A stretch of DNA of 64,000 nt, taken from contig NZ_JAIUZY010000008.1 in assembly GCF_020171625.1 (NCBI RefSeq), forward strand, positions 150,837-214,836, in the 5' to 3' direction. The DNA comes from Salipiger bermudensis (GTDB lineage: Bacteria > Pseudomonadota > Alphaproteobacteria > Rhodobacterales > Rhodobacteraceae). The first letter of the stretch is position 1. Every line of letters begins with the position of its first letter. The notes beneath the pieces were generated by a model, which was not told where the DNA came from, searched no databases, and saw nothing but the letters and a program-made list of their open reading frames with translations. Positions 38,753 through 47,824 of this stretch are shown one piece after another. Both the position numbers and the translations under genes were made by a program.

Positions 38753-39649
38753 TCAGACCCATTTCGCCAGCGGCGGCAGGCTCATCAGCACCGCGTTGGC
38801 GTCATGGCCGGTGGCCAGCCCGAACTTGGTGCCCCGGTCATAGACGAGGTTGTACTCGGCATAGAGTCCGCGATGCACCAGCTGCGCCTCGCGGTCCGCG
38901 GCATCGCAGTCCATCACCCGGCGGGTCGCCACCAGCGGCAGATAGGCCGGCAGGAAGGCGCGACCGATATCCTGCGTCAGCGCGAAATCCGCCTCCCAGT
39001 CGCCGCTGTTGCGGTCGTCCATGAAGATGCCGCCGACACCGCGCGCCCGCTTGCGGTGCGGGATGAAGAAATACTCGTCGGCCCAGGCCTTCAGCTCGGG
39101 GTAAAGCGCAGGGCCGTGCGGGTCGAGATGCGCCTTCTGGGTGGCGTGGAAATGCGCCGTGTCCTCGTCGTATTCGATGCAGGGGTTGAGGTCGGAGCCG
39201 CCGCCGAACCACCATGCGTTCGGGGTCCAGAACATGCGGGTGTTCATGTGCACCGCCGGAACGTGCGGATTGCGCATGTGGGCGACGAGGCTGATGCCAC
39301 TGGCCCAGAAGCGCGGATCGCTCTCGATGCCGGGCACGCCGCGCGCCGCCATCGACGTCTGTGCCGCCGCGCCCAGCGTCCCGTAGACGGTCGAGACGTT
39401 GACGCCCACCTTCTCGAACACCCGGCCGCCGCGCATCACGCTCATCAGCCCGCCACCGGCATCGGAGCCGTCCTCGGCGGTGCGGCTGGTTGGGGTGACC
39501 TCGAAGGCGCCGGGCGCTTCGTCGGAGAACGGGCCGGTGTCGTGGCTCTGCTCGAGCCCCTCGAAGGCCGCCACGATCTCGTCGCGCAGGGCGCGGAACC
39601 AGTCCGAGGCGCGGGTCTTGCGCTCGGCGAAGTCGTCGGTGTCGGTCAT
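38753..39649 (-). CDS. hemF: Oxygen-dependent coproporphyrinogen III oxidase
   Basis: Aerobic oxidative decarboxylation of coproporphyrinogen III to protoporphyrinogen IX. 298 aa. Family blocks: FEKVGVNVSTVYGTL, HMRNPHVPAVHMNTRMF, WWFGGGSDLNPCI, GGIFMDDRNSGDWEADF, LVHRGLYAEYNLVYDRGTKF. Start ATG 39649 (MTDTDDFAERKTRA). It is the last gene of a leftward cluster, 55 bases after the SDR gene. hemC and hemE lie 5-7 kb away. Confidence 0.96.
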   Translation of the reverse strand: MTDTDDFAERKTRASDWFRALRDEIVAAFEGLEQSHDTGPFSDEAPGAFEVTPTSRTAEDGSDAGGGLMSVMRGGRVFEKVGVNVSTVYGTLGAAAQTSMAARGVPGIESDPRFWASGISLVAHMRNPHVPAVHMNTRMFWTPNAWWFGGGSDLNPCIEYDEDTAHFHATQKAHLDPHGPALYPELKAWADEYFFIPHRKRARGVGGIFMDDRNSGDWEADFALTQDIGRAFLPAYLPLVATRRVMDCDAADREAQLVHRGLYAEYNLVYDRGTKFGLATGHDANAVLMSLPPLAKWV

Positions 39650-39704
39650 TGCGGCTCTCCTCGCTGTGCGGGCCCGTGTTAGACCCAAGCGGGGGCGGGG
39701 GCAA

Positions 39705-40505
39705 TCAATGCGCGGGGGCGACCACCGGGTCGATCAGCGTCCGGCCGCCATCGACAGTGAGGATCTGGCCGGTCATGAACCCGGCCCCGTCGGAGGCGAG
39801 GAACTGGACCGCCTCTGCCAGTGCGCCCGGCGCGGCGATGCGGCCGAGCGGCGTGTTGGCCTCGATTTCCTTGCGGTAGTCCGGATTGTCCTTGAGCTTG
39901 TCCTTGAGGCTGGCCGACATCACCGAGCCGAAGCCCACGCCGTTGACGCGAATGCGCTCGGGCGCCAGCGCCACCGCCAGCGAGCGGGTCATCTGATCGA
40001 GCGCGGCGCAGGAGACGGAGTAGGACAGGATCTGCTTCTGGGTGCGGCGCGAGGCGATCGAGGACAGGTTGATGATCGCACCGGCCTGCCGGTCGCTGTC
40101 GCCGCTCGATTGCTTCATCATCCGCTTGGCGACGATCTGGCTGAGCCGGTAGGCCGGCATCAGGTTCTGCCCGATCAGCGTCTCCATGGTGTCGTCTTCG
40201 AGATCGAGCGGATCGGTCGGCATCATCTGCCGCGCGCCGTTGATCAGGATGTCGACCCGGTCGAACTGGTCGAGCGTGGCCGAGAGCAGGTTGTTCAGCG
40301 TCAGCTTCTCGCGCAGGTCGCCGGCAAAGTAGCACATGTTGCCGCCGTCGGTTTCCTGCCCGCATTCCTTGGCCAGCCGGTTCTCGTCCATGTCGGCGAA
40401 CATGACGTTCGCGCCCCGGTCCGCGAAATGCCGGGCGATGGCGAGGCCGACCCCGTTCGCGGCCCCGGTGACGATGGCGGTCTTGCCTTCGATCGAATAG
40501 CTCAT
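39705..40505 (-). CDS. SDR-family protein lacking the catalytic lysine
   Basis: 266-aa short-chain dehydrogenase/reductase with an NAD(P) motif TGAANGVGLAIA, ADMDEN after beta-2, and SSIAS for the active-site serine. The Tyr-x3-Lys motif reads YSVSC: the lysine is replaced by cysteine (codon TGC, 40016-40018 on the plus strand as gca). The C-terminal VNGVGFGSVMSASL block is typical of a rhodobacterial subfamily I recall beside hemF; the substrate is unknown. It lies 46 bases after the rsmC-like gene. Confidence 0.8.
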   Translation of the reverse strand: MSYSIEGKTAIVTGAANGVGLAIARHFADRGANVMFADMDENRLAKECGQETDGGNMCYFAGDLREKLTLNNLLSATLDQFDRVDILINGARQMMPTDPLDLEDDTMETLIGQNLMPAYRLSQIVAKRMMKQSSGDSDRQAGAIINLSSIASRRTQKQILSYSVSCAALDQMTRSLAVALAPERIRVNGVGFGSVMSASLKDKLKDNPDYRKEIEANTPLGRIAAPGALAEAVQFLASDGAGFMTGQILTVDGGRTLIDPVVAPAH

Positions 40506-40551
40506 TCGGCGTTCCCTGAGAGTTGGCGCGTCGCAGCGACGCTAGCGAAGA

Positions 40552-41529
40552 TCAGCGGTTCGGACGAGAGCCGTGCAGGATCTTGAAGCGGCTGTCACCC
40601 GCAATCTCGTCGCTGTTGCGGAATTGGGCGGCAAGCGTGGTCTCGTAGGGCAGGTGGCGATTGGCCACCAGCCAGAGCTGCCCGGAGGGTTTCAGCATCC
40701 TGCGTGCGGCGGCGATGAAGGCCTGCCCGAGGGAGGGATCGGCGCGTCGGCCCTGGTGGAACGGCGGGTTCATCACCACGGCGTCAAGCAGCTCGGGCGG
40801 GGTCCAGGCGGTGGCGTCGGCCCAGTGGAACTGCGCCCGCGGGTCGGTGACGTTGCGGCGCGCGCAGGCAAGCGCGGCGTGGTCGGCCTCGACCATGTGC
40901 AGCGTCCTGATGCTGTCGCGGGCCAGCAGGCCGGCCCCGAGCCCGCCCCAACCGGCGCCGAGATCGGCGACCTGCCCGCCGAGCTTCTCGGGCAGCGCGG
41001 AAAGCAGGGCGGCAGAGCCCGGGTCGGGCGCGTCTGCCGAGAACACGCCCGGCGCGGTCCAGATCCCGTGGGAATTGGGAGCGGCCTCACGGGCCCAGTC
41101 GGCGAAGGCCTCGGTGGCCGTGAACCAGACCGTCTTGCCATGCGCCTTGGAGACTTGACCGAGCAGCGGCGAGCGCGCCTTCACCGCCTTGGCGATCGGC
41201 TCGATGCCGTCGGTCTTCTGGCCGTCGATGACGATCAGCCCGCCGGGGGCGGCGGCACAGGCCATGGCGATGCGGGCCTCGGCCAGCTCTCGGGCGCGGG
41301 GCAGGAAGACGATGGCGGCGGCGAAATCGCCCTCGGGCGCCAGCGCCACCGGCACGCCACGGCGCTCCCAGAGGTCGTGATCGGGCTTGAAGCCCTGCAC
41401 CACGGCACAGCGCTCGAGCGGCAGGGCCTCGGAGGCCAGGTCACCGGGGGCGCCGATCAGCAGGATGCGGCCATCGTCGGGCAGGGCGAGGCCTGCCTCT
41501 GTTGCAAAACTCAATCTGTCGGTCGTCAT
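40552..41529 (-). CDS. Class I SAM methyltransferase, RsmC-like (16S rRNA G1207)
   Basis: 325 aa. The C-terminal half is a methyltransferase: VADLGAGWGGLGAGLLAR for SAM binding and MNPPFHQGR, the NPPF motif of N2-guanine methyltransferases. The N-terminal half is a degenerate copy of the same fold, as in RsmC. E. coli RsmC methylates G1207 of 16S rRNA; the same target is likely here but unproven. It lies 25 bases after clpS in a leftward cluster. Confidence 0.85.
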   Translation of the reverse strand: MTTDRLSFATEAGLALPDDGRILLIGAPGDLASEALPLERCAVVQGFKPDHDLWERRGVPVALAPEGDFAAAIVFLPRARELAEARIAMACAAAPGGLIVIDGQKTDGIEPIAKAVKARSPLLGQVSKAHGKTVWFTATEAFADWAREAAPNSHGIWTAPGVFSADAPDPGSAALLSALPEKLGGQVADLGAGWGGLGAGLLARDSIRTLHMVEADHAALACARRNVTDPRAQFHWADATAWTPPELLDAVVMNPPFHQGRRADPSLGQAFIAAARRMLKPSGQLWLVANRHLPYETTLAAQFRNSDEIAGDSRFKILHGSRPNR

Positions 41530-41554
41530 GGCGGGGCCGGCGCGGGGGCGCGGC

Positions 41555-41917
41555 TCACTCCTTTTCCATGGTGCATTGCAGCGGATGCTGATGGCGGCGG
41601 GCGAAATCCATCACCTGTCCGACCTTTGTCTCGGCGATCTCGTGGCTGAACACGCCGACCACCGCGACCCCCTTCTTGTGCACCGTGAGCATGATTTCGA
41701 AGGCCTGGGCATGGGACATGCCAAAGAACCGTTCGAGCACGTGGACGACGAATTCCATCGGGGTGTAATCGTCGTTCAGCAAAAGCACCTTGTACAGCGG
41801 CGGCCGCTTGGTCTTGGGCTTGGTCTGCAGCACAACATCAGCATCGCCATCGCCGTCTCCCGGCAGGGAGGGCGTTGTCGCGAGGCGGATGGTCTGTTCC
41901 GTGATGGTGATTGTCAT
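41555..41917 (-). CDS. clpS: ATP-dependent Clp protease adaptor ClpS
   Basis: 120-aa N-end-rule adaptor that hands substrates to ClpAP. The core is [20 protein letters not shown] with [20 protein letters not shown], including the Asn-Asp and Met residues of the N-degron pocket. The unstructured N-terminal extension (about 38 residues) is normal. The usual downstream clpA is absent; instead an rsmC-like gene follows, with SDR and hemF. Divergent from the HAD gene. Confidence 0.95.
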   Translation of the reverse strand: MTITITEQTIRLATTPSLPGDGDGDADVVLQTKPKTKRPPLYKVLLLNDDYTPMEFVVHVLERFFGMSHAQAFEIMLTVHKKGVAVVGVFSHEIAETKVGQVMDFARRHQHPLQCTMEKE

Positions 41918-42012
41918 CTCGGGCTCAAGGCGCTTTGCGGTGGGTGGCTCGAAGGGTCTATATAAATCGGTGATTGCCCGGAGAAAAGGGTTCAGGACGG
42001 AGTCTTCGCGTT

Positions 42013-42711
42013 ATGGCCGCGAAATTGCTGACAATCGGTTTCGATGCGGATGACACGCTTTGGCACAACGAGCGGTTCTTCAAGCTCACGCAGGCGCGAT
42101 TCGCGGAGCTGCTGCAGGACCATGTGGAGGCCGATCACCTCGATGCACGGCTGCTCGAGGCGGAGCGGCGCAATATCGGGCATTACGGCTTCGGCGTGAA
42201 GGGCTTCGTGCTCTCGATGATCGAGACCGCGATCGAGGTCACCGAGGGGCGGGTGCCGGGCCACGTCATCGGCGAGATCCTCAAGGCCGGGCAGGACATG
42301 CTGGCCCATCCCATCGAGCTGCTGCCTCACGCGCAGGAGACGGTCGAGGCACTTGCGGCTGATCATCACCTCGTGCTGATCACCAAGGGCGACCTGCTGC
42401 ATCAGGAGCGCAAGCTGGCGCAATCCGGGCTCGGCGACTGGTTCGATGCGGTGGAGATCGTCTCGGACAAGACACCCGAGACCTATGCCCGGATCTTCGC
42501 GGCCAGCCCGGGTGGGGCAGGGGGCGCGATGATGGTCGGCAACTCGCTGAAATCGGATGTGCGTCCGGCGATCGAGGCGGGCGGCTGGGGCGTCTATGTG
42601 CCGCAGGAGTTGATGTGGTCGCTCGAGGCGGCGGAAAAGCCCACGCACCCGCGGTTCGCAGAGCTCGCGGATCTGGGCGGGCTGGTGAGTCTGGTGCGCG
42701 AGATCGGCTGA
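42013..42711 (+). CDS. HAD-superfamily hydrolase
   Basis: 232-aa haloacid-dehalogenase-type phosphatase. Motif I is FDADDTLWHNE (nucleophile and acid Asp), motif II VLITKGD, motif III lysine in SDKTPE, motif IV GNSLKSDVRPA. The cap is alpha-helical (C1). Substrate unknown. Start ATG 42013 (MAAKLLTIGFDADD). A TCTATATAAA sequence 50 bases upstream is a likely -10 region. Divergent from clpS. Confidence 0.85.
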   Translation: MAAKLLTIGFDADDTLWHNERFFKLTQARFAELLQDHVEADHLDARLLEAERRNIGHYGFGVKGFVLSMIETAIEVTEGRVPGHVIGEILKAGQDMLAHPIELLPHAQETVEALAADHHLVLITKGDLLHQERKLAQSGLGDWFDAVEIVSDKTPETYARIFAASPGGAGGAMMVGNSLKSDVRPAIEAGGWGVYVPQELMWSLEAAEKPTHPRFAELADLGGLVSLVREIG

Positions 42712-42930
42712 GGGGGGCGGTTCGCCGCATTTCCGCCTTAATCGCCGTGGTAGTCGATGGTGCGAAACCGCCCCCAACATCTGGACTCGCGTGCTTCTGA
42801 AAGAGGCAGAGAATCAACATATTGCGGTCTTCCGCGATGTGATCTTCCGTGCTACGCTTCGAAATAATCATAAAGACAAGTTCACCGGAAAAACCGGGAA
42901 CACCTGAGGCAGACAAAAAGGCGGAATACC

Positions 42931-44484
42931 GTGACGGGACGGCACAGGCAAAAGCCGGGCCGAGCAGGCCTGCAATTCATTGCACTACTCTGGTTTCTCA
43001 TCGCTGCTCCGATGAGCGCGCTCGCTGCGCCCTACGCGGCGATGGTGATGGATGCCAGATCCGGCGAGGTGCTGCATTCGGAGAATGCCGACACCCCGCT
43101 GCACCCAGCATCTCTGACCAAGATGATGACGCTCTATATCGCCTTCGAGGCGGTCGAGCATGGCGAGCTGACCATGGACACGGTGGTCACGATCTCGCGC
43201 AATGCCGCGGCAGAGCCGCCCTCGAAGCTGGGGCTGCGCTCGGGGCAGAAGATCAAGCTGCGCTATCTGGTGCGGGCGGCGGCGGTGAAATCCGCCAACG
43301 ATGCCGCCACCGCCATCGGCGAGGCGATCTCGGGCAGCGAGGCGGCCTTCGCGCGGCGGATGAACCGGACCGCGCAGGCGATGGGGATGTCGCGCACCAC
43401 GTTCAAGAACGCCAACGGCCTGACCGAGAGCGGTCACATGTCGACGGCGCGGGACATGACGCTGCTCGGGCGGCACATGATCTACGACTATCCGCAGTAC
43501 TATAACCTGTTCTCGCGCATCACCGCCCATGCCGGAATGCGCGAGGTCTACAACACCAACCGGCGGTTCCTCGGGTCCTACAAGGGCGCCGACGGCATCA
43601 AGACCGGCTACACCAATGCGGCCGGCTTCAACCTCGTGGCCTCTGCCGAGCGCGGCAGCGAGCGGGTGGTGACGACGGTGTTCGGTGGCCGCTCCACCGC
43701 GTCGCGCAACGCCAAGGTGGCGGAGCTGATGGATCTCGGCTTCAAGCGCACCAAGCCGCGCGTCGCCCTGCGGGCGCCGGGCAAGCCGCCCTATCTTGGC
43801 AACAGCGGGCTCGGCAATGTCGAGGTGGCGCGCAGCGCCGATCCCTCGCCGGACGGGGCGCAGGGCAAGACGATCCGCGTGGTGTCGGCGGCGGTGAGCC
43901 GCAGCCTGCGACCGCAATCCCGCCCCGGCGCCTCGAGCGCCGATGTCGCCCCGCTGGTGGCGAGCGTGGAGAGCGATATCGAGACCGTGCTGGCCAGCGT
44001 GCAGACCGCCGAACAGAAGACCGTGTCGGAGGTCGAGATCGCCGAAGCGGTCCCTGCGGTCGCAGAGGCCGATGCCTCGGGCGTGGCGCCCAACGCGTCG
44101 GTCAAGCCGGTGCGCCGGCCACAGGGCATCCTGATGGCCTCGGCCTCCGCCGCCGCGCCGGCGGCCCCTGCCGAAACGCAGGCGGTGGCGGTCTCTGCAC
44201 CGGCGCAGGAGCCGCAGGAGGTCGTGACGCGGCTGTCGACCTCGGGTGGTCGTCACTGGGGCATCAATGTCGGGCGCTATCCCAGCCGCTACGCGGCCGA
44301 GAAGGTGCTGCTGAAGACCGCGCTGATGGAGACCTCGACGCTGGATGGTTCGCTGCGCAAGGTGGTCGACCGCAGCTCCGGCTACGACGCCAACTTCATG
44401 GGGCTGAGCCGCGAGACCGCGGATCTCGCCTGCCGCCGGCTGCAGGCGCGGCAGGTGACCTGCTTCATGATCGGGCCGAGCTGA
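42931..44484 (+). CDS. D-alanyl-D-alanine carboxypeptidase (S11, DacA-type) with SPOR domain
   Basis: 517-aa periplasmic PBP5-type enzyme. Signal peptide ends at about MSALAA. Motifs: SLTK (Ser61, Lys64), SAN (121-123), KTG (224-226). The catalytic domain is followed by a long Ala/Val-rich linker (about 290-440) and a C-terminal SPOR domain (RHWGINVGRYPSRYAAEKVL ... CRRLQARQVTCFMIGPS), which binds denuded glycans at the division septum. GTG start at 42931 with AGGCGG upstream. It ends before a strong terminator. Confidence 0.92.
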   Translation: MTGRHRQKPGRAGLQFIALLWFLIAAPMSALAAPYAAMVMDARSGEVLHSENADTPLHPASLTKMMTLYIAFEAVEHGELTMDTVVTISRNAAAEPPSKLGLRSGQKIKLRYLVRAAAVKSANDAATAIGEAISGSEAAFARRMNRTAQAMGMSRTTFKNANGLTESGHMSTARDMTLLGRHMIYDYPQYYNLFSRITAHAGMREVYNTNRRFLGSYKGADGIKTGYTNAAGFNLVASAERGSERVVTTVFGGRSTASRNAKVAELMDLGFKRTKPRVALRAPGKPPYLGNSGLGNVEVARSADPSPDGAQGKTIRVVSAAVSRSLRPQSRPGASSADVAPLVASVESDIETVLASVQTAEQKTVSEVEIAEAVPAVAEADASGVAPNASVKPVRRPQGILMASASAAAPAAPAETQAVAVSAPAQEPQEVVTRLSTSGGRHWGINVGRYPSRYAAEKVLLKTALMETSTLDGSLRKVVDRSSGYDANFMGLSRETADLACRRLQARQVTCFMIGPS

Positions 44485-44540
44485 GGCGACGCTCCTTTAC
44501 CACGGCACCGGCAAAGATCCGGGCCGACTTCCAGAGCCCT

Positions 44541-44573
44541 GCCCCCGGTCGCAACGCCGGGGGCTTTTTCTTT
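44541..44573 (+). terminator. Rho-independent terminator of the S11 carboxypeptidase gene
   Basis: Stem GCCCCCGG (44541-44548) / CCGGGGGC (44557-44564) with loop TCGCAACG, followed by TTTTTCTTT. It stands 56 bases after the stop codon. A second perfect hairpin, GTGCAGCCC-TGC-GGGCTGCAC, follows at 44590-44610 without a T-run. Confidence 0.85.
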
Positions 44574-44652
44574 GGCAACCTATCAGGCGGTGCAGCCCTG
44601 CGGGCTGCACAGGTTCAGCCCGGCCCCGTCTGCGCCGGGTCCGGGCCGTGAC

Positions 44653-44771
44653 GGGGGCGCTGCCCCATCTTGGCCTGCGGCCAATTCACCCCCGAGGTAT
44701 TTTTGAACCAAAGAAGCCAGAAGCGCTGTGCCCCTTGGCTTCTCTTCGTCAAAAATACTCCCGCCGGAGGC
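44653..44771 (+). repeat. Interspersed multi-hairpin repeat, copy B (full)
   Basis: With the terminator above this fills the 314-base gap between the carboxypeptidase gene and hemC; no gene is seen. Order: GGGGCGC-TGCCCC, TTGGCC-TGC-GGCCAA, ATTCACCCCCGAGGTATTTT, AGAAGCCA ... TGGCTTCT (8-bp stem around a GCGCTGTGC loop), TCTTCGTC-AAAAATA, CTCC-CGCC-GGAGGC. It is nearly identical to copy C over the 3' two-thirds. Confidence 0.8.
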
Positions 44772-44798
44772 GTCCGGCCTTTGTCGCCTGCGACGGGG

Positions 44799-45758
44799 TC
44801 AGTCGCGCCAGGCGAAGAACCCGGGGCCGGCCCTGTCGAGGAGGTCCTGGGCGAGCGCGCGGCCCATGGCGGGGCCATCGGCGGCCGGGCCGTTCCGTTC
44901 GCCGGCATGGGAGGTGCTGCCGTCGGGGGAGAGGATTTCGCCGCGCAGGCGGAGCCGGCCGCCCTCGAGCTCGGCGAGGCCGGCGATCGGGGTCTCGCAG
45001 GAGCCGTCGAGGGTGGCGAGGAAGCTGCGTTCGGCGGCGAGGCGGGTGGCGGTGTGGACATCGTGGATCGCCGCCAGCATGTCGCCGGTGCGGGCGTCGT
45101 CGGAGCGGCGCTCGATGCCGATGGCGCCCTGCGCGATGGCCGGCAGCATGTCGTCGGGAGACATCGCGGTCATCGGGATGTCGGTCATGTCCATGCGGCG
45201 CAGCCCGGCCATGGCGAGGAAGGTGGCGGCGGCCACACCGTCGACGAGTTTCTTCAGCCGGGTCTGCACGTTGCCGCGGAACTCGACCACCTGAAGGTCG
45301 GGGCGGCGGTTCAGCAGCTGCGCCCGGCGGCGCAGCGACGAGGTGCCGACCACGGTGCCCTCGGGCAGGGCGGCCAGACCGGCATGGCCCGGCGAGATGA
45401 AGGCGTCGCGCACGTCCTCACGCGGCAGGTAGCAGTCGAGCACGAGGCCCTCGGGCTGCACGGTCGGCATGTCCTTCATCGAGTGCACGGCGATGTCGAT
45501 GCCGCCCGAGAGCAGCTGCTCCTCGATTTCCTTGGTGAACAGCCCCTTGTTGCCGATCTCCTTCAGCGGACGGTCGGCGGCGATCATCGCGCGGTCGTCG
45601 CCGGTGGTCTTGATGACGACGATCTCGAAGGCGTCCTGCGGCAGGTCGAAGGCGGCGGCGAGGCGGTCGCGGGTCTCGTGGGCCTGGGCCAGCGCCAGCG
45701 GCGATCCGCGGGTGCCGATCCTCAGGGGCGCGGCGGGGGAGGGAAGTGTTGTCATCAT
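44799..45758 (-). CDS. hemC: Porphobilinogen deaminase (hydroxymethylbilane synthase)
   Basis: Joins four porphobilinogen units to hydroxymethylbilane. 319 aa. Substrate-binding and active-site blocks: LRIGTRGSPLALAQ, HSMKDMPT with the catalytic Asp upstream, GTSSLRRRAQLL, EFRGNVQTRLKKL. The dipyrromethane-cofactor cysteine is in LDGSCETPIAG. Start ATG 45758, or 45755. Divergent from hemE across 91 bases, a pairing that lets two consecutive-stage heme genes share control. Confidence 0.95.
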   Translation of the reverse strand: MMTTLPSPAAPLRIGTRGSPLALAQAHETRDRLAAAFDLPQDAFEIVVIKTTGDDRAMIAADRPLKEIGNKGLFTKEIEEQLLSGGIDIAVHSMKDMPTVQPEGLVLDCYLPREDVRDAFISPGHAGLAALPEGTVVGTSSLRRRAQLLNRRPDLQVVEFRGNVQTRLKKLVDGVAAATFLAMAGLRRMDMTDIPMTAMSPDDMLPAIAQGAIGIERRSDDARTGDMLAAIHDVHTATRLAAERSFLATLDGSCETPIAGLAELEGGRLRLRGEILSPDGSTSHAGERNGPAADGPAMGRALAQDLLDRAGPGFFAWRD

Positions 45759-45849
45759 GGGCAGGAGCTTTATGTCGCGTGTTCGCCTGTGGCAATGGGG
45801 CGTGAATTGACATATTGCCGCCTGCGATACCATCTGGGAGGCCGCGATA

Positions 45850-46881
45850 ATGACCAAGACCATCCTCAGGGCGCTTGCCGGCGAGACCCTGCCCGTGCCG
45901 CCGATCTGGATGATGCGCCAGGCCGGGCGCTACCTGCCGGAATACAAGGCGACGCGGGCGCAGGCCGGCGACTTCCTGTCGCTGTGCTACAACCCCGAGC
46001 TTGCCGCCGAGGTGACGCTGCAGCCGATCCGGCGCTACGGCTTCGACGGGGCGATCCTGTTCGCCGACATCCTGCTGGTGCCGCAGGCGCTGGGCAACGA
46101 CCTGTGGTTCGTTACCGGCGAAGGGCCGCGCCTGTCGACCATCACGACGCAGGCGGAGTTCGACAAGCTCGGTCGTGGCGAGATGATCCACGACACGCTG
46201 AACCCGATCTACGAGACGGTGAAGATCCTGCGCCGCGAGTTGCCGGAAGAGACCACGCTGATCGGCTTTGCCGGCGCGCCGTGGACCGTGGCAACCTACA
46301 TGATCGCCGGGCGCGGCACCAAGGACCAGGGCCCGGCGCACGCGCTCAAGGCCGAGAACCGGCCGCTCTTCGAAGCGATCATCGAGCGGCTGACCGAGGC
46401 CACCATCGATTACCTCTCGGCGCAGGTCGAGGCGGGCGCCGAGGTGGTCAAGCTGTTCGACAGCTGGGCCGGCTCGCTGTCGGGCGAGGATTTCCGGCGC
46501 TACGCGCTGGAGCCTGCCCGGATCATCACGCAGGAGCTCAAGGCGCGCCATCCCGGGCTTCCGGTCATCGTCTTTCCGCGGCAGGCGGGGCAGGGCTATG
46601 TCGGTTTCCACGAGGCGACCGGCGCCGATTGCGTTGCCGTCGACGACAGCGTGAGCCCGGAATGGGCGGCCGAGCACGTGCAGGTCTCGGGCTGCGTGCA
46701 GGGCAATCTCGCCTCCTCGCACATGGTGACCGGCGGCGATGCGCTGGTGGCCGAGACCCGGCGCGTGGTGAAGGCGTTCTCCGGCGGGCCGCACATCTTC
46801 AACCTCGGCCACGGCATCACCCCCGATGCCGATCCCGAGAACGTGCAGCTGATGATCGACACGGTGCGCGAGGGCGCCTGA
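45850..46881 (+). CDS. hemE: Uroporphyrinogen decarboxylase
   Basis: Decarboxylates the four acetate arms of uroporphyrinogen III. 343 aa. Signatures: [16 protein letters not shown] near the N-terminus, [14 protein letters not shown], and [23 protein letters not shown] 45850; a perfect -35 hexamer TTGACA lies at 45807-45812 but no convincing -10 follows at normal spacing. In Caulobacter the chromosome origin is beside hemE; here the hemC-hemE gap is short and has no DnaA boxes, so it is not an origin. Confidence 0.96.
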   Translation: MTKTILRALAGETLPVPPIWMMRQAGRYLPEYKATRAQAGDFLSLCYNPELAAEVTLQPIRRYGFDGAILFADILLVPQALGNDLWFVTGEGPRLSTITTQAEFDKLGRGEMIHDTLNPIYETVKILRRELPEETTLIGFAGAPWTVATYMIAGRGTKDQGPAHALKAENRPLFEAIIERLTEATIDYLSAQVEAGAEVVKLFDSWAGSLSGEDFRRYALEPARIITQELKARHPGLPVIVFPRQAGQGYVGFHEATGADCVAVDDSVSPEWAAEHVQVSGCVQGNLASSHMVTGGDALVAETRRVVKAFSGGPHIFNLGHGITPDADPENVQLMIDTVREGA

Positions 46882-46965
46882 GCCCCCCGGCTGCGGCACG
46901 ATCCGGGTTGCGATGACCCTGCCCCGGTGCGATTGGGGCAGGGGACACAGCCGGAGACCCAAGAC

Positions 46966-47754
46966 ATGCCCTTCACTCTCGCCACCTGGAACATCAACTC
47001 GGTCCGCCTGCGCGAGGCGCTGGTCTGCAAGCTGCTGACCGAAGAGGCGCCGGACGTGCTCTGCCTGCAGGAGTGCAAGAGCCCGGTCGAGAAGATCCCG
47101 ATAGAGGCGTTCCGCGCGCTTGGCTACGGCCATGTCGTGGCGCGGGGGCAGAAGGGCTACAACGGCGTGGCGATCCTGTCGAAGCTGCCGCTGCGCGACG
47201 TGGGTGATCGCGATTTCGCCGGGCTGGGCCATGCCCGCCACGTGGCCGCCGAGCTCGAGAACGGGGTGACGGTGCACAATTTCTATGTGCCCGCCGGCGG
47301 CGACGTGCCCGACCGCGAGGTCAACGAGAAGTTCGGCCAGAAGCTCGACTATCTCGCCGAGATGCGCGACGTCTTCCGCGACGACGCGCCGCAGAAATCC
47401 ATCCTCGTCGGCGATCTCAACATCGCCCCGCGCGAGGATGACGTCTGGTCGCACAAGCAACTGCTGAAGGTGGTCTCGCACACCCCGGTGGAAGTCGAGG
47501 CACTGGTCCAGGCACAGGAGGCCGGCAACTGGGTCGACATCACCCGCAAGGACATCCCCGAGGGCCAGCTCTATTCGTGGTGGTCCTACCGTGCGCGCGA
47601 CTGGGATGCCGCCGACAAGGGGCGCCGTCTCGATCACGTCTGGGCCACGCCGGACATCGCCGGTGCGGCGCATTCGAGCCGGGTGCTGCGGGCGGCGCGG
47701 GGCTGGGAGAAGCCCTCGGATCACGCGCCGGTTTTCGCAACCTTCGATCTCTGA
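46966..47754 (+). CDS. xth: Exodeoxyribonuclease III
   Basis: 262-aa Mg2+-dependent AP endonuclease/3'-5' exonuclease of base-excision repair. Motifs: TWNINSVRLRE, CLQECKSP (metal Glu), the active-site YNGVAILSK, VGDLNIAPREDDVWSHK (Asp-Asn), RRLDHVWATP and SDHAPVFA (final Asp-His pair). Start ATG 46966 (MPFTLATWN). It stands 84 bases after hemE. Confidence 0.94.
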   Translation: MPFTLATWNINSVRLREALVCKLLTEEAPDVLCLQECKSPVEKIPIEAFRALGYGHVVARGQKGYNGVAILSKLPLRDVGDRDFAGLGHARHVAAELENGVTVHNFYVPAGGDVPDREVNEKFGQKLDYLAEMRDVFRDDAPQKSILVGDLNIAPREDDVWSHKQLLKVVSHTPVEVEALVQAQEAGNWVDITRKDIPEGQLYSWWSYRARDWDAADKGRRLDHVWATPDIAGAAHSSRVLRAARGWEKPSDHAPVFATFDL

Positions 47755-47824
47755 GCGCGCCGGGTGGGGGCTGGGAACCGGAAGCGCTTGGCAGGGTTGA
47801 GACAAACCCTGTAGGCATTGGTTC

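Noticed and set aside
45807..45835. Complete sigma-70 promoter for hemE
   Set aside because: The -35 TTGACA is perfect but no acceptable -10 lies 16-18 bases downstream, so I list only the hexamer in the hemE entry.
45759..45849. Chromosome origin beside hemE, as in Caulobacter
   Set aside because: The gap is only 91 bases, has no DnaA box and lies between divergent hemC and hemE.
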